Source: Lentibacillus sp. CBA3610 (GTDB taxonomy: Bacteria > Bacillota > Bacilli > Bacillales > Amphibacillaceae). Taken from it: 64,000 nucleotides of DNA. The stretch lies in NCBI RefSeq assembly GCF_013373365.1, contig NZ_CP035925.1:558001-622000 (forward strand), in the 5' to 3' direction. Both the position numbers and the translations under genes were made by a program. Under the pieces are notes generated by a model. It did no database searches, had not been told where the DNA came from, and saw only the letters and a list, made by a program, of their open reading frames with translations. This document shows, piece after piece, positions 37,194 to 46,945 of the stretch (positions are counted from its first letter, which is position 1; each line of letters opens with the position of its first letter).

Positions 37194-37907
37194 TTACTCT
37201 AATCCAATTTGAGATTTTGAACTTAACTCTCCACCTTGGAACATCAACGTTGCATTTGCCCCCATACCACTTTCGCCATAATAGGTGTAAGTTACAGTAT
37301 GGTATTGGGATCCTTCTTCTCCCGTTTGTGATGTTATTTCACCTTCACCACCAATGATTTCGAAAACCTCATCGGTCGTCATGCCGTTCTCCAATTGGTT
37401 GAACTCGTCTATGGTAATCGTGACATCCGATTCGGATTCATTACCTACGCCAGCCTGAGATTTGCTTTGTAATTGACCATCCTGGAATGTCAGCATAGCA
37501 TTAGAACCCCAACCATCTGCACCGTCCCATGAATAAATAATTGTATGGAATTCACTGTCTTCTTCACCAGTCTCGGATTGAACTGTTCCTTCGCTCCCGA
37601 TTATTTCAACAACTTCTTCATACGTCATGCCGTTTGAAATCTGTTCAAACTCTTCTCCTGTTATGGTACTGTCATCTTCTGTTTCAGATGCTTCTCCCGA
37701 GTTCTCTTCCTCAGCATTTCCTTCTTCGGCGTTTCCTTCCGAAGTGTTTTCTTCGTCAGCATTATTGTCATCACTATTCTCTGTCTGCGACGTATCATTA
37801 GAAGCTGTATCGTCAGTTTCTCCACCTCCGATAGCAACGACTGCTATGATAATAATTGCAATAATGCCTATAAATCCTAAGCATCCAAATTTCATAAGTT
37901 TCCTCAT
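37194..37907 (-). CDS. DUF3862-type secreted or membrane-anchored protein with two repeats
   Basis: A protein of about 237 residues. An N-terminal membrane segment (GCLGFIGIIAIIIIAVVAIG) is followed by an acidic low-complexity linker and two similar domains of about 70 residues, each with FEQISNGMTYEEVVEIIGSE or FNQLENGMTTDEVFEIIGGE and an aromatic strand YSWDG / YTYYG. This is the BLIP/SmpA-like fold of DUF3862. It should face outside the cell. Start at 37907, with AGGGGG eight bases before it. Confidence 0.8.
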   Translation of the reverse strand: MRKLMKFGCLGFIGIIAIIIIAVVAIGGGETDDTASNDTSQTENSDDNNADEENTSEGNAEEGNAEEENSGEASETEDDSTITGEEFEQISNGMTYEEVVEIIGSEGTVQSETGEEDSEFHTIIYSWDGADGWGSNAMLTFQDGQLQSKSQAGVGNESESDVTITIDEFNQLENGMTTDEVFEIIGGEGEITSQTGEEGSQYHTVTYTYYGESGMGANATLMFQGGELSSKSQIGLE

Positions 37908-38115
37908 AATCAATACCCCCTAAAAATTTTATGATCTAATCTACATAAATCATTATATAATACAGGGTGTACAATAAAATGTATTCCCTGGCCTGTTCAA
38001 TCGCCAATGTTTCCAAGGCATTGACTTTTAAACCGAATTCATATGAGATAAAATTAAAAGTAATATAGCACTTGAATCATAGGTTATTTATTGGAAAATA
38101 AAAGGAGTTTTACCA

Positions 38116-38727
38116 TTGAATGAATTAAAACTTGGCTGGATTGATTACTCAAGTGAACACAGGGAAAAGGTTATGGCAGTATTAGATGCGCTTTCCGCTC
38201 CTGGGGCAGTGGATGAGCTCGGTATAGGCCGGATTCGTGATGGATTTGCGGATATTCTTTTCCCGGGTACATCGACTATCCAGACAAGGGCGAAATACTT
38301 CCTGATTGTTCCATATTTACTGATGGAGCTGGAGAAGGAACGATATGCAAGGCCTGAGGATCTATTAAAGAAACTTGGGGATCAAGAGGTAGCTTTAATT
38401 GATACGCTGAATCAGGAAGGAAAAAGTGGTGTGATTGGCGGTCGTGCAGGGACAAGCCTGAAGCGTAAACCTTCCAATATCTATTGGAATGGTCTGCGGA
38501 CATATGGGATTTTCCGGCATGAATCACTTTCACTGACAAATTATGCGAAAGCAGTTTTCCGGATGAAACATAACAAAGAATTAGTGAATACTTACGGTAA
38601 TGAGGAACGGGATGATACAGACAATAAAGATGGTGCATATAGCGGTACATTTTGGAAATGTATTTTGCCTGAGTCAGGGTGGAAGCATAACTTGTCGATG
38701 GAACTTTCCTATGATGAAGCGCATTAG
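38116..38727 (+). CDS. DUF6361-like protein, probably truncated
   Basis: A TTG start follows AAAGGAG. The protein opens LKLGWIDYSSEHREKVMAVL and has IGRIRDGFADILFPGTSTIQ then TRAKYFLIVPYLLMELEK, the hallmark of DUF6361. The family is usually about twice as long, so the C-terminal half is missing. After 38727 the neighbouring frame gives a further short stretch (ALDGPKDLMTILRFIEYS) to 38800, suggesting a frameshift or deletion. DUF6361 genes are often in defence loci; function unknown. Confidence 0.6.
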   Translation: MNELKLGWIDYSSEHREKVMAVLDALSAPGAVDELGIGRIRDGFADILFPGTSTIQTRAKYFLIVPYLLMELEKERYARPEDLLKKLGDQEVALIDTLNQEGKSGVIGGRAGTSLKRKPSNIYWNGLRTYGIFRHESLSLTNYAKAVFRMKHNKELVNTYGNEERDDTDNKDGAYSGTFWKCILPESGWKHNLSMELSYDEAH

Positions 38728-38809
38728 ATGGTCCGAAAGATTTAATGACAATATTGCGTTTCATAGAATATAGTAGATATATGCAATATTATTATAAATG
38801 AAGCATCAT

Positions 38810-38840
38810 TTAGCGAACAGTGCCAGGCACCGTTCGCTAA
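38810..38840. repeat. REP-like palindrome
   Basis: TTAGCGAAC.GTGCC and GGCAC.GTTCGCTAA are nearly perfect inverted arms around one base. The GTGCCAGGCAC core is common in repetitive extragenic palindromes of Firmicutes. Confidence 0.65.
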
Positions 38841-39026
38841 GCAGCCCAATCATTACATATTCGATATACCCCTGATTGTCTCAATTTCCTTATCATGGGC
38901 TAATATTATAATAGTGTACATTATGGCATACTGTAATCTTTCTTATGTTCAGTTATTTTGGTATACTAAATGCAGATACCTCACCCAAGTCATGCCTCCT
39001 CATAAAACCACAAAGGAAGTGCACAA

Positions 39027-39917
39027 ATGCCCCAATTAGCACTGGTTAAGGAAAGGTCTTCCTCAGACTATATCCATCATGACCAACTATTCAAAGATTT
39101 AATTCATACCTTTTTCGAGGAGTTCCTCGATGCGTTCTTTCCGGAAGTGCATGATATGATTGATTTTCATGCTGTCAAGCCATTATCGGAAGAATTTTTT
39201 ACCGACTTGATGGAAGGAGATACCCGCAGACTTGATATTGTTGTAGAAACCACTCTGAAAGAAACTGAAGCCGTTATCATTATTCATGTAGAACCCCAAA
39301 GTACGAAGCAGACTAATTTCCATGAGCGCATGTATCAGTATTTTAGTTTGCTGTATCACAAATATCGCAAGCCGATTATTCCAATAGCGGTATTCAGTTA
39401 TAATGAAAACTGGGAAAAGAAACAGTATACCATGACATTTCCTTTTTTAAATGTACTGACATTTAACTATTTAACACTGCATTTGCGAAAAAAGAACTGG
39501 CGGGAATTTATAAAGTCTAATAATCCTGCGGCAGCAGCGTTAATAAGCAAAATGGGCTACACGGATGATGAAAAGGTTCAAGTGAAAAAAGAATTCCTCA
39601 GGATGCTTGTGGAAATGGAGTTGAACCCCGCAAAACAGCGATTGGTATACGGGTTTTTCGAAAAGTATTTAATATTAAATGAAACGGAGGAAATACAATT
39701 GAACGATGAAATCAAACGTATGGATGAAGCGGACAAAATTATGGAAATCCCGATTTCGTATGAAGAGAAGGGGAAAGAAAAGGGAAAAGAAATAGGGAAA
39801 GCGGAAGAAAAAAAAGAAGTAGCTTTCAAAATGCTGAATAAAGGATCATCGATTGATTTTATCGCAGAAGTAACTGGGTTAGATCATGAAGAAATTGAGG
39901 CATTGAAAGAAAGATGA
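39027..39917 (+). CDS. Rpn family recombination-promoting nuclease / putative transposase
   Basis: A protein of 296 residues. DQLFKDLIHTFFEEFLDAFF opens the PD-(D/E)XK domain; TRRLDIVVETTLKETEAVII then IHVEPQSTKQTNFHERMYQY gives the catalytic Asp, Glu and Gln. The C-terminus has the Lys/Glu-rich EEKGKEKGKEIGKAEEKKE and an HTH-like tail typical of these proteins. Rpn nucleases cut DNA and promote RecA-independent recombination. AAAGGAAGTG precedes the ATG. It appears intact. Confidence 0.88.
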   Translation: MPQLALVKERSSSDYIHHDQLFKDLIHTFFEEFLDAFFPEVHDMIDFHAVKPLSEEFFTDLMEGDTRRLDIVVETTLKETEAVIIIHVEPQSTKQTNFHERMYQYFSLLYHKYRKPIIPIAVFSYNENWEKKQYTMTFPFLNVLTFNYLTLHLRKKNWREFIKSNNPAAAALISKMGYTDDEKVQVKKEFLRMLVEMELNPAKQRLVYGFFEKYLILNETEEIQLNDEIKRMDEADKIMEIPISYEEKGKEKGKEIGKAEEKKEVAFKMLNKGSSIDFIAEVTGLDHEEIEALKER

Positions 39918-40007
39918 ATCGCATGGAATTTAGATAAGATTACCCCGGCCGGTTCGAAAACAAGTGAGTACCGGCCTCCAGCAGTCACTGCCAGAGACCA
40001 TTCACCA

Positions 40008-40304
40008 TCATTCCATATCCGAATAGCCTTTAAACATGTCCATTTCTTTTTCAAGGGTATTTTTCATTTTCTCGCCGCATTTCTTGGTGCAGACTGCAAA
40101 TAAACCGTCTTGTCCATGTTTTTTGGCTTCAGAATCAGCTGTTGTCACAATCATTGGAACGCTTGTCTGCCTTGAATTCAAGTAAACCTGAACAATTTCA
40201 CCTTCCTTGTCAGAGTAGTCAATCCACTCATTAAACTTAACATTAATGGCGTGTAATGGCTCGTTGTCGCCGATTTTCTTCATACACCATGCACATCTGA
40301 ACAT
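40008..40304 (-). CDS. Small zinc-ribbon-like protein, unknown function
   Basis: A protein of 98 residues with CAWCMKKI at the start and CTKKCGEKM near residue 78, a possible four-Cys zinc site. The middle part is beta-rich. I cannot place it in a named family. GAAGGAG lies before the ATG. Confidence 0.65.
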   Translation of the reverse strand: MFRCAWCMKKIGDNEPLHAINVKFNEWIDYSDKEGEIVQVYLNSRQTSVPMIVTTADSEAKKHGQDGLFAVCTKKCGEKMKNTLEKEMDMFKGYSDME

Positions 40305-40482
40305 TTGAAGGTCTCCTTCCGTATCAAAACGTCATTATGAATTACTATTATTTTATGATGTGTCAGCGTATTTTTCAAATCTCTTCTTAACCCCCCAAGC
40401 AAACCATCCATCTTCTATGATAGAATAAGAGAATGTGCGCACGAAAAACGCACCCGACTATCACACTGGGAGTGGAACAACA

Positions 40483-41676
40483 TTGGATAAAAATGATATT
40501 GCCAATATCCGTAAACAATTCAAGGTGGATAATGATTTATTGACCATACATGATATTTTCAATGTATACATCATGAAAGAATCGAGCGAGATTTATCACC
40601 ACCAGAGTATGCCGTTTGAAATGCTGGAACAGGAGCAGCAGGAATTATTCATGGAAAATTTTAAAAAAGTGCTCACAGGCCAATTGGATGAAAAGTTATT
40701 TGAGTTAAAGTTTCAGCGTGATGTAGACAACAACAGTCAGCTCATTCTCCATCAGGCCCTCTTAAGCAATGATACAGAAGAATGGAAAGCGCAAATGCTT
40801 CAGCTTGTGGAAAAAATGCTGAAGGACAAGCAATACGAAATGGATATTGTCGTCACGTTTATTCGCGGTGAATATATGAAGCCGATGAAAAACATGAGCG
40901 AAGAGTCAGAAGAAAGCGAGCGCGACACCGTTTATTCCCATCCGTTTCTGTTATGCAGTGTGAACAAAACACAGGATCCGAAAAAAGAATTGCTGTTTGA
41001 TTATGTTGAAAAGGAATTTAAGTATAATATCGTCGTCGATCCGATTATCAATTTGAAAGCACCAATGTCAGGTTTTTTATTTCCATCGATCACGGATAAT
41101 GCTTCAGACGTCAACCATATCCTGTATGCAGCAGGGAAGAAGAATGAACCGGATTATCATTTTATCGAAAATGTCTTAAATGCGGAAGAAATCATGACGG
41201 CTGCACAGGACAAATTGGTTTTTGAGGAAATTGTAAAAAATGTTGCTGGTGATCAGGCAATCAATACGTCCACACTTTCGAACGTATACAACGAGATTCA
41301 TCAGGTTGCGGAAGAAAATGAAGGGGACGATCGGCCGACATTGGACGTTAAAGATGTCGAGAACGTTTTATCAAGCAGTGGAATTGAAGATGTCAACACG
41401 GAAAAGGTGGCGTCTGCTTTTAAAACGGTCATTGATGACGAAACATATGAATTTAAAGCAAACAACGTTGTCCCGAAATATGATTCAAAATCTATTAAAA
41501 TTGAGACGAAAATCGCGAATATATCGATTAGCCCGCAAGATTTAAGCCATGTACGCCAGGTTCATTTAAATGGCAAACGTTTCTTAATGATGGAAGTGGA
41601 AGAAAATACGGTTATCGAGGGCTTTGAAATGATTCCAGAAGCATTGTTTCAAAAAGCGCCTGAGGAAGATGAATGA
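40483..41676 (+). CDS. DUF4317 family protein
   Basis: A protein of about 397 residues, full length for DUF4317: KNDIANIRKQFKVDNDLLTI, VVTFIRGEYMKP, YSHPFLLCSVNKTQ, FKYNIVVDPIINLKAPMSGF and FLFPSITDNASDVNHILYAA. The family is found in Firmicutes; function unknown, cytoplasmic. I prefer the TTG at 40483 with GGGAG upstream; an ATG at 40435 would add 16 unlike residues. Confidence 0.85.
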   Translation: MDKNDIANIRKQFKVDNDLLTIHDIFNVYIMKESSEIYHHQSMPFEMLEQEQQELFMENFKKVLTGQLDEKLFELKFQRDVDNNSQLILHQALLSNDTEEWKAQMLQLVEKMLKDKQYEMDIVVTFIRGEYMKPMKNMSEESEESERDTVYSHPFLLCSVNKTQDPKKELLFDYVEKEFKYNIVVDPIINLKAPMSGFLFPSITDNASDVNHILYAAGKKNEPDYHFIENVLNAEEIMTAAQDKLVFEEIVKNVAGDQAINTSTLSNVYNEIHQVAEENEGDDRPTLDVKDVENVLSSSGIEDVNTEKVASAFKTVIDDETYEFKANNVVPKYDSKSIKIETKIANISISPQDLSHVRQVHLNGKRFLMMEVEENTVIEGFEMIPEALFQKAPEEDE

Positions 41677-41819
41677 TACGGTGAAGCGGCTGGGAAACTA
41701 TGATAAACTTGTTGGCCCATATGAGAACAAACGTTTGCATTCAGGTTATTTTTATAGTACAATAATTAATAGGATAATCATTCAAGAGTAAGCGCATTTA
41801 GGACGGTGGAGGGATGGAA

Positions 41820-42244
41820 ATGACTAATGAAACAGACATCCTGATTTACCAAACCGAAGACGACAACACAAAAATCGATGTCAGACTGGAGAATGAAACG
41901 GTCTGGATGACGCAAAAGGCAATTGCGGAATTGTATCAATCAACAAAGCAGAATGCAAGTCTTCTTCACATTAAAAATATTTTGAAGAAGGTGAGTTGGA
42001 AGAAGAATCAGTTGTCAAGTTTTACTTGACGACTGCAAAAGACGGGAAATCATATAAAACCAAACACTACAACCACGAAATGATTATCGCAATCGGCTAC
42101 CGCGTTCGTTCCCATCGTGGTACACAATTTCGACAGTGGGCAACTGAGCGCCTAAACGAATATCTTGTAAAAGGATTCACAATGGATGATGACCGTCTGA
42201 AAGAGATGCGAAACTTTGGTGAGGATTATGTCGCTGAGGTCTGA
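41820..42244 (+). pseudogene. RhuM-family protein, frameshifted and truncated
   Basis: The first part ILIYQTEDDNTKIDVRLENE and VWMTQKAIAELYQSTKQN is the RhuM N-terminus. At about 41978 one T is missing (ATT-TT-GAA) and the frame fails; the next frame continues LEEESVVKFYLTTAKDGKSY and GYRVRSHRGTQFRQWATERL. It stops at 42244 after FGEDYVAEV, short of the family's full length. RhuM proteins are KilA-N/Fic-neighbour proteins of unclear role. Confidence 0.8.
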
Positions 42245-42419
42245 TCCGGTGCAGGAAGAACGACCACGCTGTTTGGGATTCCACTTATCACGCTATATAC
42301 ACTAAATGTTTTATCGTATATTATGAAAGTATAAATCATCATTTGGCACGATTTCTATCTAATTAGGTTATTTGCCCGAAAGCAGTGTATCACCAAAATG
42401 TGGCTAAGGGGAGATAAAG

Positions 42420-42869
42420 ATGGACAAGTCTGAAATCGAGGTCATGAAGCTGGACATATCGACTGACAAAGAAGCACTGAAGTATATGGGTGATTTCCTG
42501 GTGTTTCAGGGAATTGCGAAGAAAAATTTTCCGGAAAAAGTCATGGAACGGGAGATGGCGTTGCCTACCGGGTTGCCGGTGCATCCCTATGGTGTTGCCG
42601 TTCCGCATACAGATTCGGAATATGCTATCAAGCGTCAACTGCTGGTTGCTCCGCTGAAGAATCCTGTTGTTTTCGCGCAAATGGGAGACCCTGATCAACA
42701 CGTGAAGGTCTCTTTTGTCTTTATGCTGGCAGCCCCGGAGTCCAGTGAACATCTAACATTGATACAGAATTTGTTCACTTGCTTTGAGGATGACAGGTTC
42801 AATCAGGGACTGGCCAGTTGGGACGGAAAGAAGTCTTCATTGAAACAGCTCATTCAAAGACATGGATAG
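42420..42869 (+). CDS. PTS system EIIA component (fructose/mannitol/galactitol type)
   Basis: A 149-residue EIIA with the phosphorylatable His in VAVPHTDSEYAIKRQ, and PVVFAQMGDPDQHVKVSFVF then MLAAPESSEHLTLIQNL. The family accepts phosphate from HPr and passes it to EIIB. No EIIB or EIIC gene is nearby, so it is an orphan, possibly regulatory. AAGGGGAGAT lies before the ATG. Confidence 0.88.
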   Translation: MDKSEIEVMKLDISTDKEALKYMGDFLVFQGIAKKNFPEKVMEREMALPTGLPVHPYGVAVPHTDSEYAIKRQLLVAPLKNPVVFAQMGDPDQHVKVSFVFMLAAPESSEHLTLIQNLFTCFEDDRFNQGLASWDGKKSSLKQLIQRHG

Positions 42870-42871
42870 GT

Positions 42872-42917
42872 AAATAAAGGGGCAGGCGTCCGATGGAAGG
42901 GGCCTGTCCCTTTATTT
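42872..42917. terminator. Bidirectional terminator between convergent genes
   Basis: The arms AAATAAAGGG.CAGGC / GCCTG.CCCTTTATTT serve the EIIA gene and the convergent DUF1360 gene. Confidence 0.8.
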
Positions 42918-43283
42918 CAGTTCTTTTGTTTCCTCAGCATACAACGCCGTACGTTTGATATTCACGCCGACAAATGATTCAAGTATCGCCTGACCGCCGG
43001 CAATGGCCAGGATAAAGATCACATATTGGGCGATATTGGGAATCCACAGATATATCAAACAAAGAAATATGGCACTCCATATGCCAGCACACCAGTAACA
43101 GGTCAACAGATAGCCGATATTCGATTTGGGTACCGTTTTCGTTTCATCTTTTGAAACTTTCTTTTTTGTTAAAAAGGGTTTGCGGATAAATTCAGTTATT
43201 TTATCGAATACAATTAGGTGGGTCAGCCGGTAGCTGGCAAGTATCAGCATGATTAACGCCATCCAGGTTAATTCCAGTTCCAT
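42912..43283 (-). CDS. DUF1360 membrane protein
   Basis: A protein of 123 residues with an N-terminal helix (WMALIMLILASYRLTHLIVF), a basic loop, then LTCYWCAGIWSAIFLCLIYL and a third helix. The CYWCAG motif marks DUF1360 (B. subtilis YjcA-like, linked to sporulation). Function not established. The last codons overlap the terminator. Confidence 0.8.
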   Translation of the reverse strand: MELELTWMALIMLILASYRLTHLIVFDKITEFIRKPFLTKKKVSKDETKTVPKSNIGYLLTCYWCAGIWSAIFLCLIYLWIPNIAQYVIFILAIAGGQAILESFVGVNIKRTALYAEETKELK

Positions 43284-43565
43284 AAGAAATATCCTTCCGA
43301 GTTTTTCCCTTAGTTTTACCTTATTTAATTATCTTAAACAGAGAGTCTGACCCTGAGTCTGCACAAATAGAAAGATACGGCTTTTCTCTACAATCTGAAT
43401 AGCACCTCTTTTGTAGTTTGAGGAATTTTATGGAGCCGAAGATGACAGACTGCTTGTATAATCCAATGGTAGATAATGATAATGGCTGTGTCATTAATAA
43501 TTGCAAAAATCGAATATGTCAACTATTCGTGACAATGACTTGCCGCGGCTAGTTGGCACTGGTAG
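43284..43565. other. Gap with no supported gene
   Basis: A 61-codon minus-strand frame has no binding site or recognisable match. No RNA or hairpin of note. Confidence 0.35.
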
Positions 43566-44005
43566 TTAAATATGAAATAGTGTTTTAATCGATTTATAAC
43601 TCGCACGGTCTACGTTGGCTACTATTGCTTCCCTATACTCGTGTAATGAATATTCATGCGTAACCAGCTGTTCAAGTGGATAGTCCTGATGCTGTTGGAT
43701 TAAATTGAATAGCAGTTCTTGTGTGGATATTGTTACTCCTTGCCAATACTCCTTCTTGGAATATGCATGTGTACCTAATACGGAAAGCTCGTTAGCCCAT
43801 ACAAAGGACCAATCTAAATTTTTAATTTCTCCTGCACAGCCCACCAGTGTCACTTTCCCACGTTCGCGTGCCAGTCTAAGGCTATCATCAAGGCTCTCTT
43901 TACTACCAATACAGTCATAGATGCTGTCAAATCCTCCCATAAAAACATCTCTTCCAATAGTAGGTTTATGTTTTGAAGTTTCGGGCATTTTTAACACGGT
44001 ATCTT

Positions 44006-44009
44006 CTAG
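44006..44009. repeat. Target duplication CTAG, left
   Basis: CTAG here and at 46157-46160 flank the IS1182-family element. Collapsing them restores the dehydrogenase frame. Confidence 0.8.
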
Positions 44010-46156
44010 GAGTCTTGGACAAAAGTTTTCTTTAAAAAAACGCCCGGGTTTTCATTTTGGCTTGTTTAATGTAAGAATTAGAGGACATTTAAAAAAGGCA
44101 CACCAAATAAGCTTCACTATGTTATTTTTTAATTTCTGAGCGAAAACGTTATTCACCTCCTCTCATTAAGTCTGCTTTATTAGCCGGTATCCTTGTATAA
44201 TTGTTCCTTCTGGTGGACGGTTTCATGATACGACGGACTGTTAAAGTAGACTTTCACGATTTTCCGGATATTGTGCATGACGCAGTGCAATTTGAATTCA
44301 CGTGAAGCATTGTCCATCCCACGTCCATGCATCTGTTTCCACTCATCCTGCACTTGAATGTTGCCCCATACAGGTCCGGGACGCTTTTCTCTGTTTCAGA
44401 ATTTTCTTTACCTTTCTCACTGTCAGCCTTCGCTTTCGCTTCTTCCCTGATAGGGTCATTTTCCATATCCCTTTCTTATTTTCCGAATACCGTCTTTTGC
44501 CTTTCGTACAGTGCGGGCTAGCGGGCAGGACTGGCAGGCTTCTTTTATTGCTGTATTCTCCAATCTTTCCTGATTTCTTTGTTTTCTGCCGTGAAAGCAT
44601 CTGGCCCTCTGGGCATGTGTAGGTATCACTCTGTGCATCATACGCAAACTTATCCTTGGCATACGGGGATTTCGCTACGGCGTACGAGGCATAAAAGTCC
44701 GTCCCTTTCCTTCTCATGAAAGCAATATTATTGGCTGAGAAAAAACCGGCATCGGCGCCGGCTTGTATGTCTTTTAACGAGCCGCACATTTTTTCCGCAT
44801 GTTCCAACGTTGGTTGTAACCCAAGTTGATCGGAAGCATTGTTGCTTGTATGTGCACCAAGGATAATATGCGCTTTGACATCAACCCAGGCGAGATGGTT
44901 GTAACATTGCTGCACACCATGGTGTTTCGTAAGCATGATACTTGAATCTGGATCTGTAAAATTGATTTGTTTTCCTGGTGGGATCTTTTTATTCCCATTT
45001 TCCTCTTGCCACTTTTGCTCCAGTGTTGTTTTTGCCTGTTCCATCGTGTGAATTTGATCCTGTGTAAATGCGACGTCGTTCAAGACATCCACTGTCAGTT
45101 CAAATGATTCCGCTGGCACATCATTTAAAACAGGGCAACTGGATTTTAACACTTCTTCATCGTAACCATGCTTCGTTTCGGTTTCCTCTACCTCTGAATC
45201 GAGGTTGAATACCTGCTGTTCCTTTTGTTGTAATTCTGATTGATGCTGTTTCCGCAAAAGACGCTGCACTTGCTCCGCCTGTTCATGTATACAAGCCTTT
45301 CAGCTTATGGTCCGGCATCTGCTCCACTTCATCTATGTATGGTTTAATAACGTCATATAATGCTTCCATATCGTTTGTTTGGCGATCGATTTTCTTTGTC
45401 AGGTGCTCATAACTCATCGCTTTGTGCTTCGAGGCATTGGCTTTGACTTTTGTACCATCAATATGCATGCGTTGTCGGCCAATCAGGGACAACCCTTCAC
45501 AGATTCCAATGACTTGAATGAAAAGGCGGTCCACTTCAGCCAAAAGAGCATCTATCGTTCGTTCTACTGTTTTATAACTTGGCATACGCATGCCGGATAA
45601 TATCCACTGTGCGCCAATACTGTCCTCGGCAAACCGACAGATCTTCTGAGCTGCATAATGTCCATGGTACATGGCGTAAAAAATAACAGCCGTTACGATA
45701 CGGCGGGTGTAAGGTGGCGCCCCCATTCGTAAGCGTTCATAGTAGGTCAGATCCAACTCCTCTGCCAAGTACGAAAAGAACCGGGCAGCATGTGGCTTAT
45801 GTTCAATCTTGTCCTGTAATAATTCCTGGAAAAGAACAATCTGATTAGGGGCATCAGGGTTTCGTTGTGCCATTTAATCTCTCCTCGTTTTTGAGATTCC
45901 AACGAAGAGTGGCTAAACTGTGGCGTTTTTAAACAAAATAAGGTACAATGAAATCAAAGCACTCTTCGTTGGTTTGTTTTTCTCTCAAAAAACATTGTAC
46001 CATTAAAAGAGTGCTTTTTCTATGGTTAAAACCTTATAAACCCTGCATTGAAAGGGTATTAGGCGATTTCATCCAAAGCATATTTAAAGCAATTTTAATC
46101 AATTATCGAATATACATTATTTTACATAAATTACGGCATACTTCTGTCCAAGGCTC
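44010..46156. mobile_element. IS1182-family insertion sequence
   Basis: A 2147-base element bounded by inverted repeats GAGTCTTGGACAAAAG (left) and CTTCTGTCCAAGGCTC (right). It carries a decayed transposase gene on the minus strand. About 350 non-coding bases lie at 45874-46156 and 250 at 44010-44253. Confidence 0.88.
44254..45873 (-). pseudogene. IS1182-family transposase, several frameshifts
   Basis: The first frame (45283-45873) has LDLTYYERLRMGAPPYTRR and LIGRQRMHIDGTKVKANASK, including the first catalytic Asp. The second (44343-45269) has ITDPDSSIMLTKHHGVQQCY-type DDE core sequence, IQAGADAGFFSANNI and the tail CPEGQM. Further breaks near 45275 and 44560 and a Cys-rich end (ACQSCPLA) in other frames follow. 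It cannot make an active protein. Confidence 0.85.
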
Positions 46157-46160
46157 CTAG
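46157..46160. repeat. Target duplication CTAG, right
   Basis: Second copy of the CTAG duplication. Confidence 0.8.
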
Positions 46161-46945
46161 GTCTTCCCGGCTAATTAACCCTTCATTGACACCGAGTTTT
46201 AATCCCATTTCCTTCTGGTACGACAGCAGACTCAACTGTGTAATGTGACAGTCTATTTCAAGCAGGCGGATGGCCGCAATGACAGAATAAGCAATCATAC
46301 CGCCACCTATTACTAGCACGTGCTCGCCGTTTTTTGGCGGCTGGCGAAGTACTGCATGTAAGCCAACGCTTAATGGTTCGGACATAGCTGCCACCTTGTC
46401 GGATACCGTATCCGAAATGGGGATGGCCATGGATTCGTGAATGACTAGTGACTCACCCCATCCGCCGGGGAGATCTTTACAAAATCCAAGAATCATCCCG
46501 GGGCCCAATTTAGCTGAACCGGCTTTATATCGACATAAGCTATGCATTCCCTGTCTGCATGCTGGGCAAAGGGTTTTTCGTCCGCGAACTTCACAATTGA
46601 TATAGGGATCAATCGTAATCCGCTGCCCAACTTCTACCTTTCTTACATCACCCCCAACTTCAGTCACCAAGCCTACCACTTCATGCCCTAAAACAGACGG
46701 GAATGAGTTAAATGGGGTGAGTGATGGAGAAGTTTTATAGAATATTGCACCCATATCTGACCCACAAACACCAGATAAAATCGGCTTTATTTTCACCCAG
46801 TTATCGTTTGGCAGTTCCGGTTCTTCAACATCCCTTAGTGATAGCGCGGAAGGCTTCCCATAATATAAGGAAGGGAAGTGTTTGCCAAGTGCTTTTGCGG
46901 TAATGTATTTCGGAATAGTAAAATCATAAACGATTGCTTTCATGT

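Larger units (their letters stand above)
43566..46943 (-). pseudogene. Zinc-dependent alcohol dehydrogenase split by an IS1182-family element
   Basis: The N-terminal part (46161-46943) has the catalytic Cys in GVCGSDMGA, GHEVVGLVTEVGGDV, the four-Cys structural zinc loop CPACRQGMHSLCR and the NAD site VIGGGMIAYSVIAA. The C-terminal part (43566-44005) has FDSIYDCIGSKES and VTLVGCAG. Removing the element and one CTAG joins ISREDL to EDTVLKMPET in frame, so the gene was intact before insertion. It follows the MBL-fold gene with two bases between, in one operon. Confidence 0.9.
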
